Below are positions 1-9,717 of a stretch of 27,943 nt of DNA, piece after piece. The position numbers were made by a program, and so were the translations under genes. Below the pieces are notes generated by a model. That model was given only the letters and a program-made list of their open reading frames with translations. It was not told the origin of the DNA and made no database searches. Origin of the DNA: Chara braunii (lineage: Eukaryota > Streptophyta > Charophyceae > Charales > Characeae); the NCBI GenBank assembly GCA_003427395.1, contig BFEA01000020.1:4670105-4698047 (forward strand), written 5' to 3'. Position 1 is the stretch's first letter; the number at the start of each line of letters is the position of its first letter.

Positions 1-86
<86 letters not shown>
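1..86. repeat. (CT)n microsatellite at the window edge
   Basis: Uninterrupted CT dinucleotides, about 43 units, from the first base to 86, followed by GTCTTGTG. The sequence begins inside the run, so its true length is unknown; such a run is a usual place for a contig to start. Confidence 0.97.
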
Positions 87-90
<4 letters not shown>

Positions 91-103
91 TGTGTGCGCT
101 TTT

Positions 104-174
104 AGGGCCTCGTTAGACCCTCCTTGGAAATCCGATTTTTAGAAAATCGGCCTCGTTACACCGCGTCCTAATTC
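104..174 (+). repeat. Left terminal-inverted-repeat-like block
   Basis: The block at 104-130 (GGGCCTCGTTAGACCCTCC, then TTGGAAAT) recurs inverted at 9692-9717, and a second block at 159-174 (CACCGCGTCCTAATTC) recurs inverted at 9620-9642 with a small insertion. The order of the two blocks is preserved, as expected of a diverged TIR pair. A GGGCC start preceded by TTA would suit PIF/Harbinger elements, which duplicate a 3 bp TWA target. Whether the two ends belong to one 9.6 kb element or to two copies of a family cannot be decided here. Confidence 0.45.
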
Positions 175-219
175 ACCAAATTCCTTTAATGAATGTGAAA
201 ATTCTCCCGATAGATTTCC

Positions 220-654
220 TTGGATTCCTTAGAATCCCCAGCCAAAACGTCATTGGATTCAAAGGGTCCTCACGAGGTCCCTCAGGTTCAAGGAGCCGCA
301 ATTGACGGGGTATTCTGGAGCGAGCACCGACAGGAAAATTTGAAGTCGATGTTGGTGCACAACTCGTCCGTGGTCCATTGGGCAGACATGGCTGGCCTCC
401 AGTATCCGACGGGCCCCCAATGGCCTTCCACCGTTACCGTTGGCGTGGAAATGTGTGGGGGTGGTTCTTGGACTGCAAGGCGCTTCACGAAGCAGGGTTT
501 TTCATGCGCGTATTGTCGGTGCGAATACCCTTACAAGGGTATCCGCCCTGTTTTTTTGCAAGTGACAGAAAATAAGTTTGGTTTGAAGTTGAAGTATACT
601 ACCACGCGAGGTGTGGCGGTGTCTGAGGTTTACGTTAACTGGATGGTTAACTAG
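220..654 (+). CDS. Unrecognised ORF, 144 codons
   Basis: An open frame from ATG to TAG encoding a 144-residue product that I do not recognise. It is mildly hydrophilic, has no signal peptide or membrane segment, and has four cysteines in its middle third, three of them in a short C-x2-C-x-C run near residue 100. It starts about 45 bases inside the left terminal-repeat-like block, so it may belong to that transposon rather than to a host gene. No upstream promoter or splice context is convincing, and in sequence of this composition an ORF of this length can occur by chance. Confidence 0.2.
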   Translation: MDSLESPAKTSLDSKGPHEVPQVQGAAIDGVFWSEHRQENLKSMLVHNSSVVHWADMAGLQYPTGPQWPSTVTVGVEMCGGGSWTARRFTKQGFSCAYCRCEYPYKGIRPVFLQVTENKFGLKLKYTTTRGVAVSEVYVNWMVN

Positions 655-2396
655 AGTAGAGAGTGAGTGGGCGCGCAGACTTAAGGCGCGCATGATTTCT
701 TTCGCTTTCGATGATTGTTGGAAACCGACATTGATCGCCGACCAGATTTTTATTTCAGATTAAACTAGAATGAAAAAGATTATGTTTCCTTGACTGATTG
801 TGCTTGCCTACGACTTATGCGTACGTGCAGAGGACGACATCGACAACAATGTGACTTTGAAAATGTTTGGGCAGGTCTGCGCGTCGCGCAATATCCGTTT
901 ATTTAGGTGTCCATTGATACTAGACCCAACCTTGGGCCTAACACTATTGGTTACGGTATCGGACTTTCATCTAAGAGATTCAGGGATCGAGATCGGGTGG
1001 CGACGACGCGGGATATCAGAGTAGCGTGAAGGGACCGTAGGGCCCGACGGGGCTATCCCCCTTGGTTTTGCCATCAGCAGAGTCGAGTGGTGCTAGCGGC
1101 TCAATTTTCCCTCGTTCGTCGTATTCTGACGATTAAAAGTTTAGATATTTACTTACTTTATTATTGTACCATTATTACCTATTATGCATCGACATTTCTT
1201 GGCTCAGATGAGGCGCTGGTTTTAGAAGTCGTCACAGCAGTCGAGGACCTTGAGAGCTCACATCCTTAGGTTGAGCTACAAGTTCCTGCGTGGTCGGTAT
1301 GTTGGCGAGGGGCTTTCTACCCCGCCGTGTCTGAACGTGGACCACGGAGGTCAACGTGCATTCGGGCTGGTGGGTGCTCGGGGCCACGCCGTAGGAGGAA
1401 CGTAGTTGTGGGCGCCCTTGGCAGGTGCGCCGTCTTCCAACCACAATCTGTTATGAAAGGGGGCATGAGTGTGAGTGTGGCCCTGGGGCACACAAGATGG
1501 TTGACCGTGCCCGGGTGCATTAGGGCGGATACACAGGGGCCAGCCATGGGTTGCGGGGGCTAGCCACATGGAGCCCTTCTCCGTTTATGGTCCTCATTTG
1601 GGTGGTACGGCGGGGGCCCGTGCCTTCCCACTCTTCGAAGAGGCAGAGTAGGCCCGCAGCAGTTGGGCATAGGTTGTGCGTATCACTGCAATCCACCTTC
1701 AGGGGTTGCTCGACTCTGCAGGTGAGTGAGCGCACACTCCTTAGCGGAGCTCGGCCTCCATGACCACCAACCTGCTGATTGTATCAGGCAACGCCGGTGT
1801 GACGTACGGGGAAGCGTGCAGTATAGCGCTGAGGGATCTCCGACTACCGAGCGCAGTAGGTCGGAGCTAGCAAAGAGAGGAGGACGACAGGGCGGAAGGC
1901 CGGACTGCGGACGAGGTAAGGGTGAGCGGGCGAAGTGAAATAAGGGAGTGAACCGGTATGGGAAAGCGCACAGGGTGCATGCGTGACAAGGTCGGAGATG
2001 GTTGGGAAGCGAGGCAGCACGCAGTAGGAAGTAGATTTCTCGCTCGTTCCTTTGTGCAATCGAGCGAGTAGAGATGCAAAATTGAGGCTTAGATGCGGTG
2101 CGACTCGATTTGCGAGGTTGATTTGGCCTTTGGGTTAGTAGATATGGAAAAATAACAGGAATAGGCTGCGCAGGAATGGTCGACGGGAAAAGAGAGATGA
2201 CGAACAAGAGTAAATGTTAGTTTACTCGGCCGTTCCTAGACCGTTTTTTATAAACAAGGATGCTAAATTAAGGTTTTTGAGGTGGGCGAATCCAATGATA
2301 GATTAAGAGTTAATAAAGGATTGGGATGCGTGAAGAAAACGGAATGCGTAATGAGTGTGACGAGGTGAAGCAGACATGGCAAGGATGAAGGTTGGA

Positions 2397-2422
2397 TCGC
2401 TCGCTCAGACACAAGCGAGCGA
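2397..2422. repeat. Small perfect hairpin
   Basis: A 9-bp perfect stem, TCGCTCGCT (2397-2405) with AGCGAGCGA (2414-2422), around an 8-base loop. A second hairpin at 2039-2068 has an almost identical stem (CTCGCTCG / CGAGCGAG) but a different 14-base loop. The function is unknown. Confidence 0.6.
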
Positions 2423-2554
2423 GAGAGAACTCATTTAGTAGGTTTTGAGGGACGACCAGTCCGATGCTGAGCTCGGACTTCAAGATTGGTCGACAAATTT
2501 TGCACTAAAAACGGTGAGTGTTGCCCCCGAAAAAGAGAGACTTTCGAAATGTTA

Positions 2555-2587
2555 ATGAATCTTTCCATGTTCTAATGGAAGATTCAT
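2555..2587. repeat. Small hairpin
   Basis: ATGAATCTTTCCAT (2555-2568) pairs with ATGGAAGATTCAT (2575-2587), with one bulged base and a 6-base loop. It is too small for a typical plant miRNA precursor; no partner gene is visible. Confidence 0.55.
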
Positions 2588-3341
2588 GCAGATTCTGTCT
2601 ATCCAATCGATGGACATGGCCACCCTTATCTCTTCACGCGTTTAGTTTGGTGGGATGCGGCTTAGAAGAAAGAGGTGAGGATTGGTGAAGAATGGAACAT
2701 ACCTACCTGATCGGATTGATGTGGGCTTTCGAAGAGGCAAGCCTGCTAAGGAGCCTGCGGCGACGGAGTTCACGGTTGCGCCCGCCCTTGTAAGTTACAA
2801 AATAGAATGAACTTGGCCACTATTACGGGCCAAGCACATCGAGGGAAGGCGGGGCGAGAAGGGGAGGAGGAAAACTTACCATTGCGAAAGGGCAACAAAT
2901 TTACTCCTTAGCTGGCGACGCAGTTCACTATTGAGTGAAGTTATAATAGATCATCCGGAAGGTACAGGCTAAGCCGATTGGCCTGTGCGCGGCTCATCCC
3001 GTTGGAGCATTGCAGAAGGAAGCAAGCCGTAGGACTTGCATACTTACCTACACGTGAGGGACTACTCATCTTATCGATTGAAGTGCCGCAGGGCGAGCAG
3101 CGGGATAGGAGAGCTTACCTGGGCAAAAAGAATAAAGCAGAACTATCGTGCCGCGACCTAATGAGTAAGGATTACTAGTGCAGTGCAGTACTAACTCGGT
3201 TATATCCGGTACTGTTGACAGTACGGTGAGGTTGGCCTGTTGAATCCGGCGGTTTGAACTTCAGACAATCGTGCCTAAACAGTGGACTCCTGAAATTACT
3301 GACAACGCTGTGCTCTTTCTGCAGTGGCGGAGGTTGTGCTG

Positions 3342-3708
3342 ACAACTGCATTTAAGTGTCGTTTCGTCAAAATAGACATCTTTTATTTTTTTAACGAAAT
3401 TGAAACCGAGTTTTTTGGCCCAAACCTCATCAAAATGTGTTGTTCCTGAGGGTCCGGCGTTTGTAAAACGCTGGACCCCCTGACTATACATGGACCTAGC
3501 TTGAGACCAGGTAAATCCAGGCAGTCGTGCATGGAGGTGCCTGGTCTCAAGCTAGGTCCATGTACATCCAGGGGGTCCAACGTTTGTAAAACGCTGGACC
3601 CTTAGGAACATCAAATTTTGATGAGTTTTCGGCCAAAAAACTCAGTTTTAATTTCGTTCAAAAAATAAAAAATGTTCATTTTGACGAATGGTCGTTATTT
3701 CAAGTTGT
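3342..3708. mobile_element. Foldback (MITE-like) element, copy 1
   Basis: The whole segment is a near-palindrome: the left half, starting ACAACT at 3342, pairs with the right half, ending AGTTGT at 3708, with only scattered mismatches. The terminal ~45 bases of each arm (TTCGTCAAAAT, then an A/T tract, then ACGAAATT) match the arms of the element at 4601-4953, so the two are one family, though the middles differ. Each arm carries its own small palindrome (about 3450-3480 and 3572-3602, GGGTCC...GGACCC around CGTTT...AACG), and the centre (3489-3558) pairs as GGACCTAGCTTGAGACCAGG with its complement. There is no coding capacity. It is probably a non-autonomous DNA element moved in trans. Target duplications are not clear. 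Confidence 0.8.
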
Positions 3709-4600
3709 GGACGTCATTGCGTTGATGCAGTTTACTTCAAGAGCTAATCTGTTGATATCTTGAGAACAATTATTGTGTTTTGGGGTCGTAGGGTCGCGAC
3801 CACTGTATCTGGCTATTACACGCTGTGTTTTTATGACACAAACTGTACTTACGCTGTGCCTAGGAAGTGCGTTGCACCGTACCTTGTTGCTATGCACACT
3901 TTGGATCGTTGTGTACTGTTGCGGTAGTGCCGCCATTGGAATAAAACACGAAGAAGGGCGGTTCTACATGTGTGTGCGCGTTGTTGCTTAGAGGCAAATA
4001 ATAGGTGGACGTTGCCTGTAGCCAAATGGATAAGGGGAAGCAACAGGCTGTATTCAATTGTGTGGCCCGATCACATCTACAGTTGGAACAGGCCTCCGAA
4101 GGACGAGTTCACCAGCAACCTAAAAAACCACACTTGTGGTGTCTTAGGTGACTTGTTGATGCCTTTTCACTTGACAGTTATGTAACGTTGTACTTGCGCA
4201 TTATTGATTGTCACCTCGTTATGTTTTGTTGCTGCTACGAGGGGGGTGCGACAGATCTTTGCTGCGAGTAGGGGGTTGTCGAAGAAGGTCCGCAATTAGG
4301 AATTGACTTTATTTTGGCCGAGCCGCTGTGAATTTTGACCACCATTGCGGGCCCTCGGGCGAATCGAGATATCAAGGCCCTCTCCTGGGAGTTGAGTCAG
4401 TCCCTCTCTTGTATCTCGAGCGTCTGAAACCCCTTCTTTCTATCCTTCTTACTCTAAGTCTAATCCTGTTCTGAGAGGAAGGCGGAAGGCGGGATTGCAA
4501 CCCGTAGGACTGCAGCAAGACTCTGTTGGGAGTCCACCCACCGATTGTGGGAACTCTGTCGGAACCTAGACAAGGTTCTGGAGGCAGGGAACTGACAGGT
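3709..4600. other. No gene seen; spacer between two foldback elements
   Basis: Short ORFs on both strands without motifs. One small hairpin lies at 4119-4148 (CCTAA and AACCACA arms around a 2-base loop). Nothing else was recognised. Confidence 0.5.
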
Positions 4601-4953
4601 ATATAACAGCGATTTCGTCAAAACGGACATTTTTTATTTTTTGTACGAAATTTAAAGTTCACTCTGCAGCCAAAATTTGATGAAATTTTGGGTAGGGCGT
4701 TCTGAAAACGCCCTACCTCCTCGATGTTTCTGGACTCAGCCAGAATCCAGATACATGCAGGGGGGTACGACGTTTCCAGAACGCCGTACCCCCCTGCATG
4801 TATCTGGACTCTGGCTGAGTCCAAAAACATCAAGGGGGTAGGGCGTTTTCAGAACGCCCTACCCAAAATTTCATCAAATTTTTGCTGCAGAGTGGACTTT
4901 CAATTTCGTACAAAAAATAAAAAATGTCCGTTTTGACGAAATCTCTGTTATAT
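4601..4953. mobile_element. Foldback (MITE-like) element, copy 2
   Basis: A 353 bp near-perfect palindrome. The arms begin ATATAACAG at 4601 and end in its complement, CTGTTATAT, at 4953, then run GATTTCGTCAAAACGGACA into an A/T tract. Three smaller palindromes sit inside: about 4704-4730 (GTAGGGCG...CGCCCTAC), the centre 4764-4798 (GGGGTACG...CGTACCCC), and about 4838-4866 (GTAGGGCG...CGCCCTACCC). The outer ~45 bases match copy 1. Because of the symmetry, both strands contain an almost identical ~70-codon ORF (minus 4618-4833, plus 4724-4936); I read these as a consequence of the palindrome, not as genes. Confidence 0.85.
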
Positions 4954-5209
4954 CTTTCTATCTGTATGAACCCACTATACCCCTGCTTGACTATCTCCCT
5001 GTTCGACTATCCCCCTCTAAGTTTGATTGTTGGATGCATGTGTTCCCCTATGATTTTGCTTTCGTTCAGTATTTAATCAGATTAAATGAAATTAATGCAT
5101 GCGTGAAGTTTAAGTTTTTCTTTATTTTGGCTCAAAGCAGATGGAGGGATGAACTGGAGGAAGATGGGAGGAAGGCAGTTTGCATGTATTTAACCGGGTC
5201 AACCAAGGA

Positions 5210-5738
5210 CTGGGCATTGTTTCTAAGCTGAATGACCCAGGACTATGTTTATTTAACTATTTTTGTAAAGGGTCAGACATTGTTTCTAAGCTGAATGGTC
5301 TGGTTGCTCTGTTTATTTTTGAGGGCTTGCCTGACTGAAGGGTTCAATCTTTTGTTTCATTCTGGGGGAGGATTTATGGTCTAAGGCTAAGCATTGTTTC
5401 TAAGTTGAATGGTTTAGCCTGAAAGCCACGCACATAAGTATAAACTGAGTATAACAGGAAGTACTTTATTTATACTTGCATGAGAACTGACAATTAGACA
5501 TTGTTTTTAAGCTGAATGGTCTAGCGCTAAGCCATATCATTAAGAAAAAAGAAAAATTACGAAGTATAATTGAAAGTATTATTAAATTTTGACTATTAAA
5601 TAGTTCAAGGTGACTAGACATTGTTTCTAAGCTAAATGGTATAGTCATATGCGCAAAGAAGAGAAAGTAGTTGTGCAATCTGTTCGTGTATATTTTAAAG
5701 GCATGTTAGACATTGTTTCTAAGTTGGATGATCTAGCA
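5210..5738 (+). repeat. Six dispersed hairpins with conserved loop and covarying stems
   Basis: Six units lie at 5210-5240, 5274-5302, 5384-5420, 5494-5524, 5612-5646 and 5704-5738. Each has the same build: an outer stem of variable sequence, an inner 4-bp stem CATT/AATG (GATG in the last), one bulged purine on the 3' side, and a loop of exactly 12 bases close to GTTTCTAAGCTG. The outer stems are CTGGG/CCCAG, CAGA/TCTG, AGGCTAAG/TTTAGCCT, TTAGA/TCTAG, GACTAGA/TATAGTC and TGTTAGA/TCTAGCA. Both sides change together, while the sequence between hairpins is unrelated. Spacing is irregular (about 64-118 bases). The asymmetric bulge makes the + strand RNA the natural reading, but a DNA-level role is possible. 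No known RNA family is recognised. Confidence 0.8.
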
Positions 5739-6029
5739 CCATGCCATATGTAAGTAAGGCATAAAGGATGAATCATGTGAGGGTTTTCATGAAGTATCGT
5801 ATGTGAATTGACTTGGGGCTGGTGAGAGTACATACCAATGTGGTTTGGCCTTGCATGTGGGTGAAATCGATCATTACTTAGTATGAGCTTTCGTATGACA
5901 GGTAGTTGTTCTAGTTGCTCGCCACGTGCTAGAGCCATAAGAGTTAGTTTCAATTCTTGCATTTTCTGAGTTAAGGTTTATTTTACTTAGGTCAATTTCT
6001 GCATTTTTTTGGATCATTTGTTATATTCG

Positions 6030-6610
6030 GTCTTGTATAAATCTTGATAAGTCACTTTCTGTACAAGAAGCGTTGTCGAAATTTCTACAAAACCAAAGAG
6101 TTAGTCATATTTTGACTCTTCAAAGTTTCAGTTTGTCGAAATTTTATATATGGCTTAGTAAAAATCTGTAAAGTTTCATTTTCTAAAGGGAGTACTGCTC
6201 AAATTTTTATTAATTCAAGGAGTTCGACAAAATTGGATCTTGAGAAGTCAAAGTTATTTTAGGTTTTGAACTTAGCTTTGTATGAATATGGGAAGTACCT
6301 TTTCTAAAGGGAGTGTTGCCCAAATTTTTACAGATCTAAAAAGTTAGTTAAATTTTGTCTTAGTTAAAGTCGAATTTTGTTTTGAGTTTGCATCCGACTT
6401 AGTATAAATTTGAGAAGTCTCCATTTATAAAGGGAGTGCTGCCCAAATTTTTACTAATTCAGGGATTTAGACAAAATTTGACTTTCCAAGAGTTAGAAAA
6501 CATTTCAGTCTTTATATTAGAGTTAGTATAAATTTTGAAAAGATATTTTTCCTACGGGAAGCGTTGCCGAAATTTTCCTAGTTTAAAGGAGATAGATTAT
6601 ATTTTCCTAG
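6030..6610 (+). repeat. Five diverged tandem repeats of ~122 bp
   Basis: A motif of the type AAAGGGAGTGCTGCCCAAAT, followed by TTTTACTAATTCA and a GTTAGACAAAATTTGAC block, recurs with its AGTGCTGCC core at 6069, 6191, 6312, 6435 and 6560, a period of 121-125 bases. The stretch before each core resembles TTAGTATAAATTTGAGAAGT. The outer copies (first and fifth) are the most diverged. There is no coding potential. Confidence 0.75.
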
Positions 6611-7300
6611 GTGACGATTCTGGCGATCCACTCTATATAGAGGAGATTTTGCCAAAAATCTACCTTTCCTTGGACACTTTCTTAGAGGTAGACTTCGACT
6701 TAGTTAAGTAGAATGATTTTGAGTAAGATCGTGATATGGAGACTATTCTCTATTAGACTGATAGATCTAGCTTGGGGATTGGTCTGTCTTGTGTTATAGG
6801 TTCTCTTGGTCGTTTGATTCAAGATTTTGGCTAGATTCTTTATCCTACAAGGATCATCTTCTGTTATCACTGAAAACAGGTCGTTTGCCGATTATTGTCA
6901 CTCAACCGAAAGACTTTAGCCCTGTCGTTTGATTTGTTTTATTGTGTTTTTACCCGGACTTTATTGAATGACCATTTAACAAAGGTACTGGGTATTTTAT
7001 TGCTGGAGGGGTGCGCTAAGGTTGAGGTTTGTATGGCTAAAGTGAGGGGTGTGAGTCCAGGGAATGGTTAAAGTTACCCCCGTGTAGTGTGTGAACTTTT
7101 GGTTAAATCGTTGATGTGATTGCAAATATGTTTTATGGTTCGGGCTTTGGATTTTGACTTGCCTGCGATCATATACGTATATGGATGAGGAAAACCGCAC
7201 TGTGATTGTAAAAAGTGATCGTCACATATTTATAACCTTCTATATATATGTAAATACATATGTCTTAAGTGTTTCACGTGGCCTACTGTGACCGCGCGTA

Positions 7301-8640
7301 AAGGTTAAACAGAGAATGCGTTTGAGAGGAGAGAGAGATTTTTTTTTATCCTTTGCTCTTTCAAGTTTCCGTGTAGTTGGACGTTATAGTTCGTGGCAAC
7401 CGTCAAAGTCAAACCCCTTGATTTCTTTCCAGGCTCTAGATGATGGAGCTGGCCTCCAGGGCGATAAGAAACGATTGTCACCATAGGTATGAACTTGTGT
7501 ACCAACCGCACTTGGCGGTTGTGTAGCGTTGAGAGATTAACCCCTCAAGGCTCGTGTCAGCCGACACTTGAGTGTCAAATGCAACCCTCGAGATTAACGA
7601 GGACCGTATGATTTTGGGTATTACATAGTACGCCATCATTACGACTGCTTGCGTATGCTTGCATTGCTAGTCGATATGGGAAGGCCCTGCGTCCGCGTGC
7701 CTTTTATGCCTAGTTTCGCGTGCGTCGCCTATCCGATTTCCGCATCGGAGAATTATGGGATGGCTACTGAAGGGACTAGGATTGTGTGCGTTGTTTTGTT
7801 TGTGTCGTTCCGTGTGTGTGTGTATGTTTTAATTTGTATATTTTTAGAGTGGTGTACACGTGGTGCGTGGGATACGTCCTAGTCGACCGACGTCGAGCTG
7901 CGCTCGGGACTTCAGCCCCCAAGTGCGTCGGTTCACGTGCGGGTCCGATAGAGGCGTAAAGCCTCCCGTACCCTCTATGCTACAACGAACGAGAAACGCC
8001 CTCGGCTGGTCCACCTCTGCGATTGCAATTTATTAACTTTCGTACTGTGGATTGGTAGCTCGGCGAGGATACGCCCATCGAAGGGAGGTGACAACTCTGT
8101 GGAGGTAAGTCGTGCCTCGCGTTGGCCCTATCCTGTCGTAGGGGCTCGCAAGAGGTATGTCTGACGCACTCGGCCGGAACGGCTTGCGGAAGCTCCATGT
8201 GTATTCGTGACGAGGAATAAACCAACTCCTGCGTGACGCGGTCGGGAGGGTCCCGCCCTGCACGGCACGAGATCGATGCGCTCGACAGCGTCGTCGACCG
8301 TGGTGTCCAACGGTCGGATTTTTTTTATTTTTCCACAAGCGATGTTGAAGCATTGTCGGTCAATTGCAGACATCTGCCTAGCGTCTATTGTCGACTATTG
8401 TTGGACGCATTGATACAAACTTTGTTTGGTACACGCCTCGCATGTTGTGATTCATGGTAGACGTCCTCTGAGGGTTCCCGCTGCTGCTGCTGGCCACTAT
8501 TCTCCTGCTCCTTGTCATGTTGTTCCACGTGTGCGCCGTTGTGCGAGGTCCTAACAGCAAACAGAATTGACGAACGGTGAGGAAGACGACGATGGACAGG
8601 CGGAAAACCTCCAGCAGACAGCCGACGCGCGCTATTGACT
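7301..8640. other. No gene seen
   Basis: Short ORFs on both strands have no recognisable motif. There is a short hairpin-like CCTCGAGATTAACGAGG near 7589 and a GT-rich patch near 7805-7830. Nothing else is supported. Confidence 0.45.
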
Positions 8641-8648
8641 ACTCCACT

Positions 8649-9070
8649 CTGCAACTTCTCCTTGTAGTAGCCCTCCGTCGTGTCGTCAACCTTTCGGAGA
8701 TCCTCCCATATCCCTCTCGTCCTTCTCCTCATCCACCATCTCGACGTCGCCCGTGGGATCACACTGGATGCCACGACGCAACAGAATTACACAATGGATT
8801 CCGATAACGATACACAATCAGGTGCATTCATCACTTGTTGCATCAACTGCCTCTGCCTGCGAACGAACAATCTCATCCTCAGGCGAGTTGTCGTTTTCTC
8901 AATGTTATAACGCAGGGCGACGACTGACAATCGGGTGCATCCATCACTTGTTGCATCAGCTGCCTCTGCCTGCGAACGAACAATCTCATCCTCAGGCGAG
9001 TTGTCGTTCTCTCAATGCTATAACGCAGGGCGACGACTGACACAACTGCGACCACCGTGTTTCTCTCCAA
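8649..9070 (-). pseudogene. Possible remnant of a Harbinger (HARBI1-like) transposase, N-terminal part
   Basis: Reading right to left, the minus strand encodes an Arg/Gln-rich segment (around 9030-8940, repeated by a local duplication) and then, at 8738-8649, a segment with two adjacent Trp, a run of Arg, and W-E-D-L-R-K-V-D-D followed by Y-Y-K-E-K-L. This spacing resembles the N-terminal region of PIF/Harbinger nucleases (Arg/Trp patch, then an acidic helix before the first conserved core). The frame is lost after 8649, and no DDE catalytic core was found in any frame nearby. The terminal-repeat-like block at 9620-9717 lies upstream of it on the same strand. The call rests on remembered family resemblance over a short stretch and could be wrong. 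Confidence 0.3.
8821..9043. repeat. 113 bp tandem duplication
   Basis: Two copies, 8821-8933 and 8934-9043, match almost base for base (GGTGCATYCATCACTTGTTG through to CGACGACTGACA), with a handful of transitions. The period is 113, not a multiple of three, so it would break the frame of any protein encoded here. Confidence 0.9.
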
Positions 9071-9619
9071 TGTTGTTAATGCCTTCGCACCATCCGGGAG
9101 CTCGTTCCATCGTCAGGACTTGCAATGCGCAAGCACCCACCACTCGTTTGCCTACCGGCGCCCTCGCCGCACCTTTTGCACGTCGATGGGGACCGCACTC
9201 GCACTCTCCACGTTTCACGGAAGCGTTACGTTTAAGGTAAGCTGTGACGGCCTGAAGAGCATGTGGAACATGAAGGCGACGTCGCAGTAGCGAACTGTTA
9301 CGCATACACGCTACATCGCCCAACATTTCAATGTCATTCTTTAAGCCATGGCCGCCATCACTCCTCTGCACAGATGTTTCGCCCCAGTCTCCAGTCCAGC
9401 TACCCGGACACCTCACGCACTGATGTGTCACAACGGAGGGTTCAAAATTTGAAATTGGAACAGGGATGTTGGCGCCCTTTTTTTTCATCCCCGCCACTGG
9501 ACCACGCCCGAGGACGCACTGACATCCCAGCACGATGACGGACATCCACCCCCACGGCCACATGTATGGGTATGAAATTGGCCGCTGGAGACCTCCAAGG
9601 GTTTTCCTTGGGACGCATT

Positions 9620-9717
9620 GAATTAGGACGTAGGACGCGGTGACGCCGAAAACCAGAAAATTTTCCAAGGACTTCATCCTAATTCCTGAGGAATTTCCAA
9701 GGAGGGTATAACGAGGC
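9620..9717 (-). repeat. Right terminal-inverted-repeat-like block
   Basis: Inverted counterpart of 104-174: 9692-9717 reads, on the minus strand, GCCTCGTTATACCCTCC then TTGGAAAT, and 9620-9642 reads CACCGCGTCCTACG then TCCTAATTC. This is an outer end of the same family as the left block. Confidence 0.45.

Larger units (their letters stand above)
660..3340. other. About 2.7 kb without a supportable gene
   Basis: No ORF here shows recognisable domains; the longest (minus, 1683-2207) is low-complexity Ser/Pro/Arg-rich and lacks motifs. What can be seen are three small hairpins: 2039-2068 (stem CTCGCTCG / CGAGCGAG), 2397-2422 (stem TCGCTCGCT / AGCGAGCGA, 8-base loop) and 2555-2587 (13-14 bp stem, 6-base loop). 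No tRNA or rRNA signature was found. Confidence 0.6.
4960..7300. other. AT-rich stretch without genes, carrying structured repeats
   Basis: Visibly richer in A/T than either flank. Apart from the hairpin series and the ~122 bp repeats listed separately, it has only short motif-free ORFs; the one at 5034-5231 has a charged region that could be a decayed gag fragment, but this is not demonstrable. It may be the UTR or long terminal repeat of an unidentified retroelement. Confidence 0.5.

Noticed and set aside
1683-2207. 174-codon minus-strand ORF
   Set aside because: Low-complexity Ser/Pro/Arg/Leu composition, no motif, and overlapping open frames in the other minus frames; consistent with chance.
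5210-5738. CRISPR-like or simple tandem repeat interpretation of the hairpin series
   Set aside because: Spacing is irregular and the outer stems are not conserved; the context is eukaryotic with no cas genes.
7649-7882. 77-codon plus ORF with hydrophobic C-terminus
   Set aside because: The Val/Cys/Phe run comes from a GT-rich tract; nothing upstream or downstream supports a gene.
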